From positions 62,001 to 126,000 of the forward strand of contig CAKNEZ010000029.1 in NCBI GenBank assembly GCA_930367205.1: a stretch of DNA of 64,000 nt, written 5' to 3'. Below the pieces are notes generated by a model. The model was not told where the DNA came from. It was given only the letters and a program-made list of their open reading frames with translations, and did no database searches. This document shows positions 46,999 to 58,499 of the stretch, in pieces. Made by a program: the position numbers and the translations under genes. Each line of letters begins with the position of its first letter. Within the stretch, counting starts at the first letter, position 1. The DNA comes from Acanthosoma haemorrhoidale. Taxonomy: Eukaryota > Arthropoda > Insecta > Hemiptera > Acanthosomatidae.

Positions 46999-47157
46999 GG
47001 GAAAGCGCGAACGCGGTCCCGAATACCGGAAATTACGCGCCCGAGATACCCGCATTTGCGGTATTCGCAGGGGTCAGCTAAACCAAAGTGAATGGAAAAG
47101 CTCACTCTGGGGGAACCACCTTGTTGATCACGGTAGGCCCCCACGCCAGGTAAGTAT
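46999..47157 (-). pseudogene. U1: U1 snRNA copy with altered Sm site
   Basis: The 5' end ATACTTACCTGG and most stems are kept, and the 3' hairpin (GGGACCGCG/CGCTTTCCC) is perfect. But the Sm site reads AATTTCCGG instead of AATTTTTGG, and single bases are lost in the CATTGCACT and GAGGCT segments. An Sm ring needs a U-rich core, so this copy is probably not assembled. Classed as pseudogene by inference. Confidence 0.85.
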
Positions 47158-49695
47158 GCTATAATTTGGGAAAATCCGATAGCTGTCAAGTCAAACCTAA
47201 CCTCACTTGCGAGATTGAACAGGATACGGAGAAGATGAATGGCCGTCTAGCGAACAACCAGATGCTGTAGTATACAAAAAAAATGTTTCATTTATCTTAC
47301 TACACAATATATTATCGAGTATAAATAGTTTAAACGCACCGAAAACATATTCCTACCCGTATGAGTGCATATATCTCTGTATCCCTCTCGATCCCACAGG
47401 TTATCTAATGATTACACAGGTGGCGATAGTGTAGCTTCATTCCCGGTATCCACCCTTTCAACTTCAAGCAAGCTATCTCCCGAGCTATTTAGTAAACGCT
47501 CCAAAACGCATTATTTATTATATTTTTAAGATTTCCCTCATCTTATTTGCTAGTATTTTTAATGAAAATATTTTATAAGATTTTTTATTTTTGGAGTTAC
47601 AAATAAAAAAATATTGGGTGTATGTTATTTGTTAGGAATCCACTAAGATCCGTTCATTAAATTATTTGTAATATTACTTTGCCACCGAATTCAATAGTGA
47701 CTCTTGCTGTAACTTTATTTATGAATCATTATTCCTAATCCAACTATGATCTTGAATGATTGTATCAATCGAGTGACTCCCGCAATAATATTTTGGTGCC
47801 TGTTTATCCTTAGCCCACAGATAAAACCTCCTCCTGTATGTAGTAAGCCGTAAAAATTTACTGATCCCGAACTAGTGATCCTTTCAGTCGTTATCCCCAC
47901 TATTATTTTTATAAATTTTTTTTTCATCTCAACAAGTTTGATTCTGTCTGTTCCCTGGAGTAGTGTCTTTGACATGAAAAACCCCAGTTGTGATTAGCTA
48001 ATTAAAAAAATAGCTTTCTCTATTTTGTCTTTGAAATATATAAAATTAGGCTCACCTTATCATTATTTTACTTAATTTCTTTTTTTTTAAACGAAATCAT
48101 TTTGCTCATCGCTGATATTGAAAATATGATTCGTCGGAGATTTGATGATATTTCGGGCCGGCTATCCCTCGCATTGGGCTCCACCTTTAGAGGACGTCGT
48201 GAGGAGCGGCGATATAGTCTCTAGATACCCTTAAAAATTATTTTAATATCCAGAACATACATTGTTTGTAGTATCCTTTAATATAAAAAATGGTTATTAT
48301 CGTAACCGGACGCCACCAAATGCAACTATTATATGATATATACATTGTATGTACTATTTCTAATTGAATTATACGGAGCTCTATTTACGAGGAAAGCAAT
48401 TTTGAATTTTGAATTATAGTGCCGTATGCCTCTTGAAAATCATAGTTTAATTTATTTCTAATGATTTAGACACCCGAAGAGAGTGCTATGGGATGATAAA
48501 CATTTATCCTAAATACCCTCCTGTAATAAATACCCAACGGCTAATAGTTTTCGGATTTCTTTAGGCCTTTGTTTGGCCTATCTGAGGAACGGAGGTGCGT
48601 CCCATTAACACTTCCTCGTGGACTCATTAGATGGAAGGGAGACGTTAGGCTGACCGGTCCCATCTTGCCCGGGGGAGAGCCGGATGCAGGCAAATACCAA
48701 CCCATCCCGATGCTCTGTCCAATGTTATATCTATCTATACGATACGCGGTGAGCTTCCCTTCTAGTTTTTATATATTTAGTTACTTCTAGACATAATTAT
48801 CCAAATATTTAATTAAAGTAGAACCCAGAAAAAAACTGAACTATCCGATTTTGAATTTTCCTCATTGTACCAAAAACATTGATCAATCAATCAATCAATC
48901 AGTTTTCACGGAAACGTTGGGCTAGGTATGACGACGTAGTATTGAGATGATGAGATACAATGATCATCTCATTGTGGAGGATTTTCTCTTCCTCGGAGAG
49001 GGGGAAGGGGAAAAATTATGAGTCTCGTCATCAATGTCAGTTAATCAGTTAGTTCATCAGGTAGGGAGGGGGTAGTAGAGTAGTAGTAACTAGGTAGAGA
49101 GAGAGAAAGAGGTAAGACGACGACGACGAGACGGAGTCTGAAGCTGTTGTTGTATTTTTTATTAGACAGACGGTGGTGATGATTGATTTTCTGTCTGTAT
49201 GTTAACAAACTAGGTGTGGGGATGTGATAAGCTTGCACTAAGTACAAACAGCGGAGAGCGTACGTCTGGAACGAGACCCTATAGGTAGTTCTACAGTAGA
49301 GGTAAGTCTCCTCTGTACACCTTCCCTTATATTAATTGTTTGTGGTGAAATTATAATGGGAAAGCGCGAACGCGGTCCCGAATACCGGAAATTACGCGCC
49401 CGAGATACCCGCATTTGGGGTATTCGCAGGGGTCAGCTAAACCAAAGTGCAATGGAAATGTAAGAATGACTTAATTAAATTGAGAATGAGGGTGTTAATA
49501 AGAACGACCGACTTCATGGAATGTTAGAACAGAACTGTCTTGTAACAGCAAACAAAGGTTACATGTATTATAGAAGGCATTGACAAACTAAATCAAGTGA
49601 CGTCATCATTTGCCTGCTGACATCCTTCTTCTTTTGGATTTGAAGTTTCATATGTAGTCTTCTCGGTACTGTTGTCAGTCTTATTGGTTGCTTGA

Positions 49696-50165
49696 TTATT
49701 CTTCTTTTATCAGTCTTCTTGGTTCCTTGATTAACCTTCCACTCTTGGTTCGGTATTCTTCAGTTTTATTTTGTTGAGTAGCAGATTTGGTTAAACTCAT
49801 ATCCTCAGAAACAGGTGGCTTTGGTGTTAGACTCTTTGGTGGTGTGAACTGTGTAGAGATCGATTTACGAGTAACCACTGCTGGAGCTGATTCCATACGT
49901 TGTGGAGAGGAAACCACACTCTCCTTAAATTCAAAGTTTTGGGGTTCAGTTATAGGACGAAGGAACCATGAGTTGCGGCTGTACTTCACACCATCTTGGG
50001 TTTTAATAATGTAAGAGTTGGAGCCTTCATTTTGCTTAATAATTGTTGCTGGTACCCATTCACGAGGTGCTTTCTTCCATAGGATCTTTTCTCCATCACT
50101 GAAGGTTTTATGCGACGTTTTGCCTATGTCAGCATACCTTTTCTGCTCGCTTTGCCAATTCTTGA
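49696..50165 (-). pseudogene. Ty3/gypsy pol C-terminal remnant
   Basis: The open frame from about 50165 has WQSEQKRYAD, GEKILWKKAPREWVPATI, GVKYSRNSWFLRP, the integrase C-terminal barrel-like region, then a Pro/Ser/Thr-rich tail ending RLIKEPRRLIKEE before the LTR. No start codon of its own; leftover of the deleted pol. Confidence 0.8.
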
Positions 50166-50180
50166 GTGTTTGTGTTGTGC

Positions 50181-51008
50181 CTATATATATATATCAATAT
50201 TTTTATCAGTGTTTTCGTCATTACTCTTTAAGACCATTTCCACCTTTTTTGATGATAAACAACATTCTGTAAAATGACCCTTAAAATTACATTTTTTACA
50301 TTGAACTTTGTAAGCTGGACAAGCCCGTCTGCCATGGGTCGTATTACACCGCCTGCAATGGAATTGGTCGGGTTTAGCGTGTATTTTTTTGCTTTTATCC
50401 CGTCTGACAGCATTTATTTCCGATACGGATCCATCACCACCTTTCATAGCCGACATGTGTTGTTTAGCTAACTCAGACGCCCTGCATATTTTTACCGCAT
50501 TATCATATTTTAAATCTTCTACTTCCAATAATGTTTTTCTAACCTCATCATCTAATATTCCAATTACAATTTTGTCGCGCAAAAATTCGTCCCTCATGGT
50601 TGAATAATTACACTTATTGGATTGATTAATCGCTAATGTGAGAAAATCATCAAAAGATTGTCCATTCTGCTGAGTCATGCGATTAAATATCAATCTTTCA
50701 TACGTAATGTTTATTTTAGGGGTGAAATATGATTTAAACAATTCAATAATTTTTTCAACTTTGTCCTTATCAGCTGTTTCGATCTTAAATGTTTCATAAA
50801 TTGAATAGGCTTCCTTACCTATAATAGTCATAAAAGTTGCGACTTTTTTTTTTTTCGATTTTTTGTCTAGGTTTATAGCCTCTGCGAACCATTTGTATGA
50901 TTGTAACCATGATTTCCATGCTGTTGCCATGTTTGATTCCTGGGAAATCATTAAAGGTCCAGGAGGTCGAAGGCTAACAGCCGAGTCCGATTCGTTTCCA
51001 CTCATCAC
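50181..51008 (-). CDS. gag: Ty3/gypsy gag
   Basis: 275 codons, open throughout. Capsid-like region (WKSWLQSYKWFAEAINL, EAYSIYETFKIE, FNRMTQQNGQSFDDFL) and two C-terminal Cys knuckles (CRRCNTTHGRRACP; CKKCNFKGHFTECC). The end (DENTDKNIDIYI) runs into the deletion junction. It could still make particles; not testable here. Confidence 0.88.
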   Translation of the reverse strand: MMSGNESDSAVSLRPPGPLMISQESNMATAWKSWLQSYKWFAEAINLDKKSKKKKVATFMTIIGKEAYSIYETFKIETADKDKVEKIIELFKSYFTPKINITYERLIFNRMTQQNGQSFDDFLTLAINQSNKCNYSTMRDEFLRDKIVIGILDDEVRKTLLEVEDLKYDNAVKICRASELAKQHMSAMKGGDGSVSEINAVRRDKSKKIHAKPDQFHCRRCNTTHGRRACPAYKVQCKKCNFKGHFTECCLSSKKVEMVLKSNDENTDKNIDIYI

Positions 51009-51999
51009 GAAAGAAAATTTTCGTTATTATCACTCGCGGATTTAATAAATCAAAACTAACTGAAATAAAAATGTTTCGGCACCATGTAAGAATGACTTAA
51101 TTAAATTGAGAATGATGGTGTTAATAAGAACGACCGACTTCATGGAATGTTAGAACAGAACTGTCTTGTAACAGCAAACAAAGGTTACATGTATTATACA
51201 AGGCATAGACAAACTAATTCAAGTGACGTCATCATTTGCCTGCTGACAGGAAAAGCCTCACCCTGGGGGAACCACCTTGTTGATCACGGTAGGCCCCCCC
51301 ACGCCAGGTAAGTATGCTATAATTTGGGAAAATCCGATAGCTGTCAAGTCAAACCTAACCTCACTTGCGAGATTGAACAGGATACGGAGAAGATGAATGG
51401 CCGTCTAGCGAACAACCAGATGCTGTAGTATACAAAAAAAATGTTTCATTTATCTTACTACACAATATATTATCGAGTATAAATAGTTTAAACGCACCAA
51501 AAACATATTCCTACCCGTATGAGTGCATATATCTCTGCATCCCTCTCGATCCCACAGGTTATCTAATGATTACACAGGTGGCGACAGTGTAGCTTCATTC
51601 CCGGTATCCCCCCTTTCAACTTCAAGCGAGCTATCTCCTGAGCTATTTAGTAAACGCTCCAAAACGCATTATTTATTATATTTTTAAGATTTCCCTCATC
51701 TTATTTGCTAGTATTTTTAATGAAAATATTTTATAAGATTTTTTATTTTTGGAGTTACAAATAAAAAAATATTGGGTATATGTTATTTGTTAGGAATCCA
51801 CTAAGATCCGTTCATTAAATTATTTGTAATATTACTTTGCCACCGAATTCAATAGTGACTCTTGCTGTAACTTTATTTATGAATCATTATTCCTAATCCA
51901 ACTATGATCTCGAATGATTGTATCAATCGGGTGACTCCCGCAATAATATTTTGGTGCCTGTTTATCCTTAGCTCACAGATAAAACCTCCTCCTGTATGT

Positions 52000-52677
52000 T
52001 AGAAATGGGTTAAAGAAAGAGTAATCAAATGCTTGGGTCCCAGAAGAAGAAGAGTATACATCCCTGATATAGATAAGACATGGATACGTCACATAGATCA
52101 ACTCAGAATATCTTTACAAGGGCCTAACAGACCGGAAGACAACGTGGATACTCCGGAATACAACAACTTATCTGACTGCGATGAATCATCTGATTGGCTG
52201 GGACGGCCTACTCCCTCACCAAAGAACAAAGTTACAAATCAGGACACCGAGTCAGTACCAGTGCAGCAAAGTCCAGATGAACAACCGACTGATCATCAGC
52301 AGGTTAAACCAGGGACCAGTACGTCAAAGGACAAGGACAGGTCACCACTCTCTGTTGAATCTGGGGGGCGACCTCAGCGCAATCGAACTGCTCCTCGCCG
52401 TCTAATTGAGGAGCTGTAATGTCTTATTGAAAAAAAAAAAAAGAAAAAAAAAAGGTTTTCTTGTTAAAATTGTTTCTTGTATGGTTTTTGTAGAATTTAT
52501 TTTTATAGAGGGGGAAAGATGTGGGATATTGAGAGATAAATTGTGTTGTGTTGTCCAACCTGAGGGATAACAGTGTTGGATCCTCTACGTTTTGTTATGA
52601 TGATTAATTAAGAATGTTGTTTATGAACATGTACCTGGTGTATAAAAGTAAAATAAACGTGTGTTATTAATTCAACA
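52000..52677 (+). mobile_element. Ty3/gypsy 3' end fragment with LTR
   Basis: A different gypsy-type element on the plus strand. The frame 52003-52419 encodes the integrase end (WVKERVIKCLGPRRRRVYIP, WIRHIDQLR) and a tail closing RPQRNRTAPRRLIEEL. After an A-rich run, a purine tract (AGAGGGGGAAAGA) precedes a probable LTR from TGTGGGATATT (about 52519) to ATTCAACA (about 52677), with TATAAAAG and AATAAA inside. The 5' side is joined directly to U1 repeat at 51999. Confidence 0.75.
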
Positions 52678-53639
52678 AATGTTTGTGCCGAAATCCTTTA
52701 GTTACCTTAAAGCATGAAGGTGATCTACAAAAAAGAATCTCGTTGGTTTTACCCTATAACCGTTTATAGCTAGCTTCGTGAATTCAAGTCAGCACATTTT
52801 TAGTTTGCACTGTTATACTGCTTCAAATAATTTCTCTATCCATTTATAGTTGAGTAATGTAAAAGTAATAACTTAACTTTAATTAATTAATATAAATTTT
52901 TAGTATAATAATATAGTGTTTTATATTTCATTGTGATTATAGTGCGCCCTAACAACAATATACATTAGTGTCAGATCTTTCATTAATTTTATCAACAACT
53001 CTTGCTAGTAGACCCTTTTAAGGCGTTTTTTGTTTTATTGAAGAATAAAAATGTTTTTGGTTACATTGCTATATTTTAACTGTTTGACGAGATGAGCAAT
53101 GCAGAATTACTGAATGTTCCGTTTCTGAAATTTGAAAATTAATAGTATTATTTGATTTAGTTCTTTGAATCCAGAGGAAAAGAAGAAAAGCTTCTTTTTC
53201 AGAATGATTATGTAGCTGATTAGCTTTCATCAGCTACGTCATCAAAACATCTAAGAGTAGAGAAAGTTCACACATATAAAAATGTGACATTACTAGTTTA
53301 ATTACCTGGCTTGGCCCACAATGTTAATAATTTTGAATTTGTTTTTTTTTCTTTTGGATGTTAACTCTTCAATGAGTAAAGCAGTGGTGATAGTGTATAA
53401 TTTTAAATGCTGAGTGTAGCATCTGCTAACTACATAAGGTAAATCGCCCTATACTATATTGTATATATTGTAAATTGGTTATAATATGTTGTAAATTAAT
53501 TTAAACAAATGTAAATAATATTACCAAACCACAAGTCATATCAGTGTAAATATTGTAATTAATAAAAGACGCAACTGCATTACGACCTCAGAGAGAGGGG
53601 CTCAGGTATCAAAACTAGTTTGTTGCCCATGGGCCCTTG
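52678..53639. other. Unassigned AT-rich stretch
   Basis: Begins with TTTGTGCCGAAATCC, which could be a primer site following the LTR. Nothing else recognised. Confidence 0.35.
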
Positions 53640-55168
53640 TAGAGGGGCTGGGTACCTTTTATCCAGCCCAGAATAGAACCTTGCGTCATTGGCTGGATGC
53701 GATTGGTCAAAAAAACAAGCCATTTTGTTTCCATTACTAAAGCCAGCCAAAAGTGGAGATCACCCAGCCGACTACCGCCCGATCATTCTGCTACCACAGA
53801 TGGGGGAAATCATTGAGAAAATTCTTTTGAATTATCTCAAAGATTACTGCTCGAAAAATGATATCATTCCGCCAGAGCAGACTGGATTCCAATCCAGTAT
53901 GAGCGCAGAGCACCCCCTTCTGAAGGTGCAGTCAGAAGTTAGCCATAACATGAATAGAAACATAGCCACGGCTATGGTTTCCATTGATTGCACCCAAGCA
54001 TTCGACTCGGTGTCTCATGGGACATTGTATCAAATGCTCTGCGACCGGGAACGCCCGGAACAACTGTATTCAATTCTGGCTAGCATCCTGAAAAACAGAT
54101 CGCTGCGGGTGCGGGTGGGTGATAGCTTCTCCGAAGCTGTGCCACTGACTTGTGGAGTACCCCAAGGCGCCGTCTTATCCTCTGTACTATTCAACGTATA
54201 CACGTCTGAGATTGCCGGAGCCCGGTACAAAAATACCACAGTTACTGCTTTCGCGGATGACATAGCGGTGTACAGTAGCAGCATGAGTGCCAAGGTAGCT
54301 CTAAAACCGGCTGAAGCAGCCTGTAACCAGATCAGTGAGAGAAGGGGGAGACTCAATATCTCTGTAAACGCGGGTAAGACTGACTGTGTAATTTTCTCTT
54401 TCCAAAAGGGAAAAAGCCCGCTCCCTACTAGTTACATAGTAGGAACGGAGGAAAATTCACCAGCCAACGACCTAGTATATCTGGGAATTAAAATGGACAG
54501 ACACCTCCATTTTAGTAACCATTTTGCGAAGAAGTTGAAGCATACACGCATGAAGTCTTACCGGCTTACGCACGTATTAACTTCCCCTAATCTATCACTA
54601 CGTCTCAAGCTACTAATTTACAAGAGCATACTCAGGCCTACTCTGCTGTATGGTGCACCGCTATTTCGTTATCTGACGTATACGTGACGTATACGACAGC
54701 TAAGAAACTCCAATAATTCCAAAACGGTATACTGATGAAAGTGGTCAGAGGTACTTCATTCGAGCAGCGAAGAAACAGTGAGCTGCATGAGATATTTGAG
54801 CTTCCTACGGTGGATGAATTCATCCAGCGTAGACATATCAAATTTTTCGACTCCTTACAACATTTGATAAACCCGGTGTTTAACACTATAACCCCCGCTC
54901 CGTTCCCCCATCGATGCTTTAGTTTTAGGTTCTAGGTATAGTTTTTAGTTTGTAAGTTTTTCTCCGATTTTTAAACTGAAGGTGAGCCCCATCACCTAGA
55001 TTTGTTTTCAAGTTGTTATATTTTAACCACAATCTGTATTGTTGAGTAACATGAACTCCTTCAAATGCATCTGCGCATAGCAGAATGAGGAGAAATTTGC
55101 AAAGTATCTTATTAATATTTTCATTGTATAACTTCAAGGGGTTTATAAAAAAAAACAAAAAAAAAAAC
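53640..55168 (+). mobile_element. Jockey-like retrotransposon, 5' truncated
   Basis: Holds most of the RT (below), a 3' UTR with the GGTGAGCCCCATCACC palindrome (54982-54997) and an interrupted A tail ending about 55168. Same family as 36258-37090 and 27093-27625. No endonuclease or ORF1. Confidence 0.88.
53689..54935 (+). pseudogene. Jockey-like reverse transcriptase, broken
   Basis: The 332-codon frame (53689-54687) has the RT blocks in order: DYRPIILLPQMGEIIEK, EQTGFQSSMSAEHPLL, VSIDCTQAFDSVSH, CGVPQGAVLSSVLFNVYTSE, TAFADDIAVYSS (catalytic ADD) and YLGIKMDRHLHF. At 54668-54690 a short duplication (GACGTATACGTGACGTATAC) throws the frame into a stop; the C-terminal tail resumes at 54735 in another frame and ends at 54935. 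Confidence 0.88.
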
Positions 55169-55244
55169 GATAATTTATTTAAGCTACGGCTAGTCTCTGG
55201 ACTGGTGGCACTTGCAGCTGGACTGATGTTTCCAGATTTGGCCT

Positions 55245-55770
55245 TCTCATTTACGAAAACCTCTGCATTTATCTTCCATAACCTCGCTATGTTTTAGTCC
55301 GGCCTTGTCAGACCCGACACTTTCCTCTTGGCATTCTGTGCGTTCGTATCACTAAAACTAGCACCTCCTTGGAAGAGCTCACTTCATAGTGGAGGACGGT
55401 CGCCTAGGGCCCTACGAACTTTACCTAGTAGCGTCTCCCCCAGTAATCCAGTCTGTCTCTCTCCGGTTCACACTTACCTTTTGGATCCGGAAGGTCTCGC
55501 CTACCCTTAGATACTGAGTGTGAACTCGTGGTCATTCCAAGACCACATAAGCTACATATAATACCTACCCTATACCTCTCCTTCTGAACATAGTGCACTG
55601 TCGGGGCCTCAGAAGTTATATAGAATAGAATAGTATATAGAATATACATCAGATTTGGAGTCAGACAGTACAGTGTCATGAGGCAATTGTCCAGGTCATA
55701 GCCTATTCAACCTTTACTTCGTCACTAGGGCTAGGGTAACTCGGCCCGCTGCGTGACGACCCGACACCGA
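55245..55770. repeat. Dispersed repeat D, inverted partial copy
   Basis: 55270-55530 is the reverse complement of 37800-38070, more diverged than copies 1 and 2. The right end GACCCGACAC (about 55764) corresponds to TGTCGGGTC at 37532. Confidence 0.7.
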
Positions 55771-57919
55771 GTATTTCTATAACTTCCACTACTTTTTTAA
55801 CAGTTATAGCAGTATTATATGGTTATAGTCGAGGTGTTTTAATCAAAGGTTTCAAAGAGATGGCTTAAGCAATAAACGTTTGAATGCAAGTGTAAGCAGA
55901 AGAAATATTTGTTTCATTTCCTTTAAAATAGTAGGCTAGCAAAAATTGTGATTCTTTCCATTGAAAAGTGAGGAGGCTAAGAACAAGAATAAGCATTGAA
56001 ATCGTGGAATTTCCTCTTAAAACCAAAACATTTTAAATAATTTTGATTGCATAGCTCCCATTTGTATTAACTAATCACTGTACCAAATTATGTTTCGATT
56101 ATCCATCATATCTTACTTTTTATTTCAATTTTATATATTGCAGGTATCCCACAGCTCATTTCTTCCAGCCACAGAAAACATTGTTTCACCGAAAAAATAA
56201 AATAAATAGAATGTGAGTTCATAGTTAGCCGTAAATTTAGATTTGAGTGGATTTATTAGCTAAGATATGGGTTGATGATAAAATACATACATTAACTTTT
56301 AATTAAATGTATTTATGTTAAACTAATTTAAAATCTAATCTAAATAAGATCATAATTTCTATTACCTTTATCATTGATAACAAGATGCTCTTCCTTCACT
56401 GTGGTTATCATCCCTTTAATAAAATTAGAAGCGTGATTAGTGAATGTTCATAGATAACAATAATAAATGTACAGATGCTGATCTATATATTAGGACCAAA
56501 TTTTACAAATATCCGCATTTTTCTAAAGCCTTTGAGAAACAAATCCAGATACTTTTCCACTTAGTGTAATTAGATAATGAATGACATTAATAAATCTCAA
56601 ACCATTTGAGGATATAATTCTGGCTCCCAATATATAGTAAAAGATACATTTCGATCTGATTAAAAATTATTTATCGATCAAGCTTTAAATTTATCGTAAA
56701 TAGGAGGAGTGTTTGGATTTATTTCCTTTTTTGAAGTGACGGTAACTCTAATTTAAATAAGATTTTTATTTCTATTACCTTCATCAATAACAAAGTTCTC
56801 TTCTTCTTTCTCAGTTTTAATACCTGTGCAAAATACGAATGGTAATTAATAAATACTTACATAAAAAAAAAATAAAGATGAGATATATTTTGATATTTTA
56901 TGTACCATAATTTCTGTCTGAAATCAGTGAAATATTAACTAGAAAATCCTAATTTGAATTTTAATGCTAAGATTTTTTTTTGTTTGTCCATATACTGGAG
57001 GGAACAAAAATTATTTCTTTTTTCTCAATCCTTTATTCCGTTTTATAGTGGATCAAAATTTTGTAATACATATAACATTTTTTAAATATTGTATGATTTT
57101 TATTTTTAATTCCTTCTAATAACTTTATTTAATAATTTACTCACTACTATACATGTCTTCTCATACTAAATGGACAATAGCTCACATGAGAGAATTTACA
57201 GCAATGCTTTCATGATTCTAAGGACTATTTTGTATGTAAATACCAAATAATCTATAAAATCCAAATACCGCTAGTGAGTGGACTCATAACTGTATCTTAA
57301 GACCAAAATAGCCTAGGAATTCACATGACCGGTTCAAACCGATTTTGAAAAAAAAAATTGTTTTTTTCTTTCCGTGTTTTTAATTATGTATTGATTATAT
57401 GATTATATAATTATGTATCCCGATTTGGTGGGATATTTATATTTCTACGTTTTTTTGTTTGTTTCGTTTTGTAAAATTATTGTTCAAATTAAAGTAGAAA
57501 TTGTTTATTCTATATTGCTAAGTTAGAATTGATATTGGTTGGGAAAAACAAATTCATAAATTTCATTGAACAAGTTTTAATTTTGCTACAGTTCAAACTC
57601 GTAAAGTTTTAACAATTTTTCTACCCGTTACCCCTTTTATGTTTACAAGTTTGAGGTTTAGGGTCCAACCGAGGAGTTCTCTCTCCGAATTGCCTTTTTA
57701 ACTGATAAGAAAATAATAATAAGGTGATTATTTCTAACTCCAGTGGATTTATGGTTTTCCTTTTATTCGTTTTTTGTTTTATTTTTCTTTCCGTATTAGT
57801 TTGAATAGTTTATTGGAACTGGTTAAATTAGGAATTGTTCAATAAGGTCGATTTAATTAATAATATAGACAAATCCAATTTGACCGTTTATTTTTGTTGA
57901 TTTTGTTGGCTACTCATTT
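55771..57919. other. Unassigned AT-rich stretch
   Basis: No repeat partner and no long frame. A good acceptor-like site (TTATATATTGCAG, 56144) precedes a 23-codon frame, but I cannot support an exon. Confidence 0.4.
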
Positions 57920-58440
57920 TTGAAAATTAGTGAGAAAAAGGCAATTGACTCGTCTTTAATAATTTATAAAGCAAAAAAAATAAGACTTTTTCAGCGCATT
58001 CAAAGAATTTATGATCTGTCGAAAGGCATTGTGGATAAAAAAGTTTTACAGCAATTTGAAACTACTTACCGTCTAATACCAAAAACCTTGACCGAATATG
58101 ACGAAGTAGAATTCAGAATTAATGAATTAGAGTTGTAGTTGGATTCGGAATTTACTCCAACCTTTAACGATTCCCTTATGGAGATGATTGAGTACATTGA
58201 AGAGACGGCTGAGAGCCTTGCGACGAAGAAAAAAGTGTCCGCTACTACCACGGTTCCTGAAACTCTTTTACCAACCCTGGCGATGAACAACATTGAAGTA
58301 CACCTTCCAAAATTAGAGTTACCTTGTTTTAGAGGGGATCAAACGGAATGGTTGGTATTTTATGTTATATCGTTGACCGATCAACATAGAGTTCAATAAT
58401 TAGTATCAAAGCTTGGTGGTGAAGCCTCGAATATTTGAGT
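57920..58440 (+). pseudogene. BEL/Pao gag N-terminal remnant
   Basis: KKIRLFQRIQRIYDLSKGIV opens a coiled N-terminus; TAG at 58136-58138 interrupts; the frame continues with DSEFTPTFNDSLMEMIEYI and the hallmark LPKLELPCFRGDQTEW at about 58320, after which a deletion jumps to LVSKLGGEAS in another frame. It is a different BEL family from the one at 6075. No LTR found. Confidence 0.75.
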
Positions 58441-58443
58441 AGT

Positions 58444-58491
58444 ATAGAATGGCCGGTTCTGGCGCTTCGCGCCAGAACACGGCCATTCTAT
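58444..58491. repeat. Near-perfect GC-rich hairpin
   Basis: 22 bp arms (TAGAATGGCCGGTTCTGGCG on the left) with a three-base loop TTC and a single bulged A (58479) in the right arm. It is an island of GC in AT-rich DNA, between a gag remnant and AT-rich repeats. Confidence 0.9.
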
Positions 58492-58499
58492 TATAGGAG

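Larger units (their letters stand above)
49459..51248 (-). mobile_element. Ty3/gypsy deletion derivative (two LTRs, gag, pol tail)
   Basis: LTRs of 164 bp at 49459-49622 and 51085-51248 (minus-strand ends TGTCAG...CTTACA). The primer site TGGTGCCGAAAC immediately follows the 5' LTR. A purine tract, AAAAGAAGAAGGA, precedes the 3' LTR. Internal DNA keeps gag and only the end of pol; protease, RT, RNase H and the integrase core are deleted at an (AT)n run near 50183. The 5 bp target duplication is GGAAA. The LTRs differ at only a few bases, so the insertion is fairly recent and needed helper enzymes. Confidence 0.93.
49358..51315 (-). pseudogene. U1: U1 snRNA split by a Ty3/gypsy insertion
   Basis: The 5' 62 bases lie at 51254-51315 and the 3' 100 bases at 49358-49458. 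Between them sits a 1790 bp LTR element with GGAAA duplicated on both sides (49454-49458, 51249-51253). The Sm site is also AATTTCCGG. Without the insertion it would be closer to the good copy than 46999-47157 is, since it lacks the base losses. Confidence 0.92.
46347..51999. repeat. Right U1 snRNA tandem repeat block
   Basis: Unit R1 starts part way in (46347, matching 18648) and runs to 47925. Unit R2 runs from 47926 to 51999 and includes a 1790 bp retroelement. Distance between the two U1 5' ends, minus the insertion, is about 2363 bp, the same period as in the left block. Orientation is also the same. It ends where a Ty3/gypsy fragment begins. Confidence 0.9.

Noticed and set aside
56144..56214. 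Acceptor-like site and short frame, phase-compatible with the exon at 24306
   Set aside because: Only 23 codons; a better terminal exon exists at 34252.
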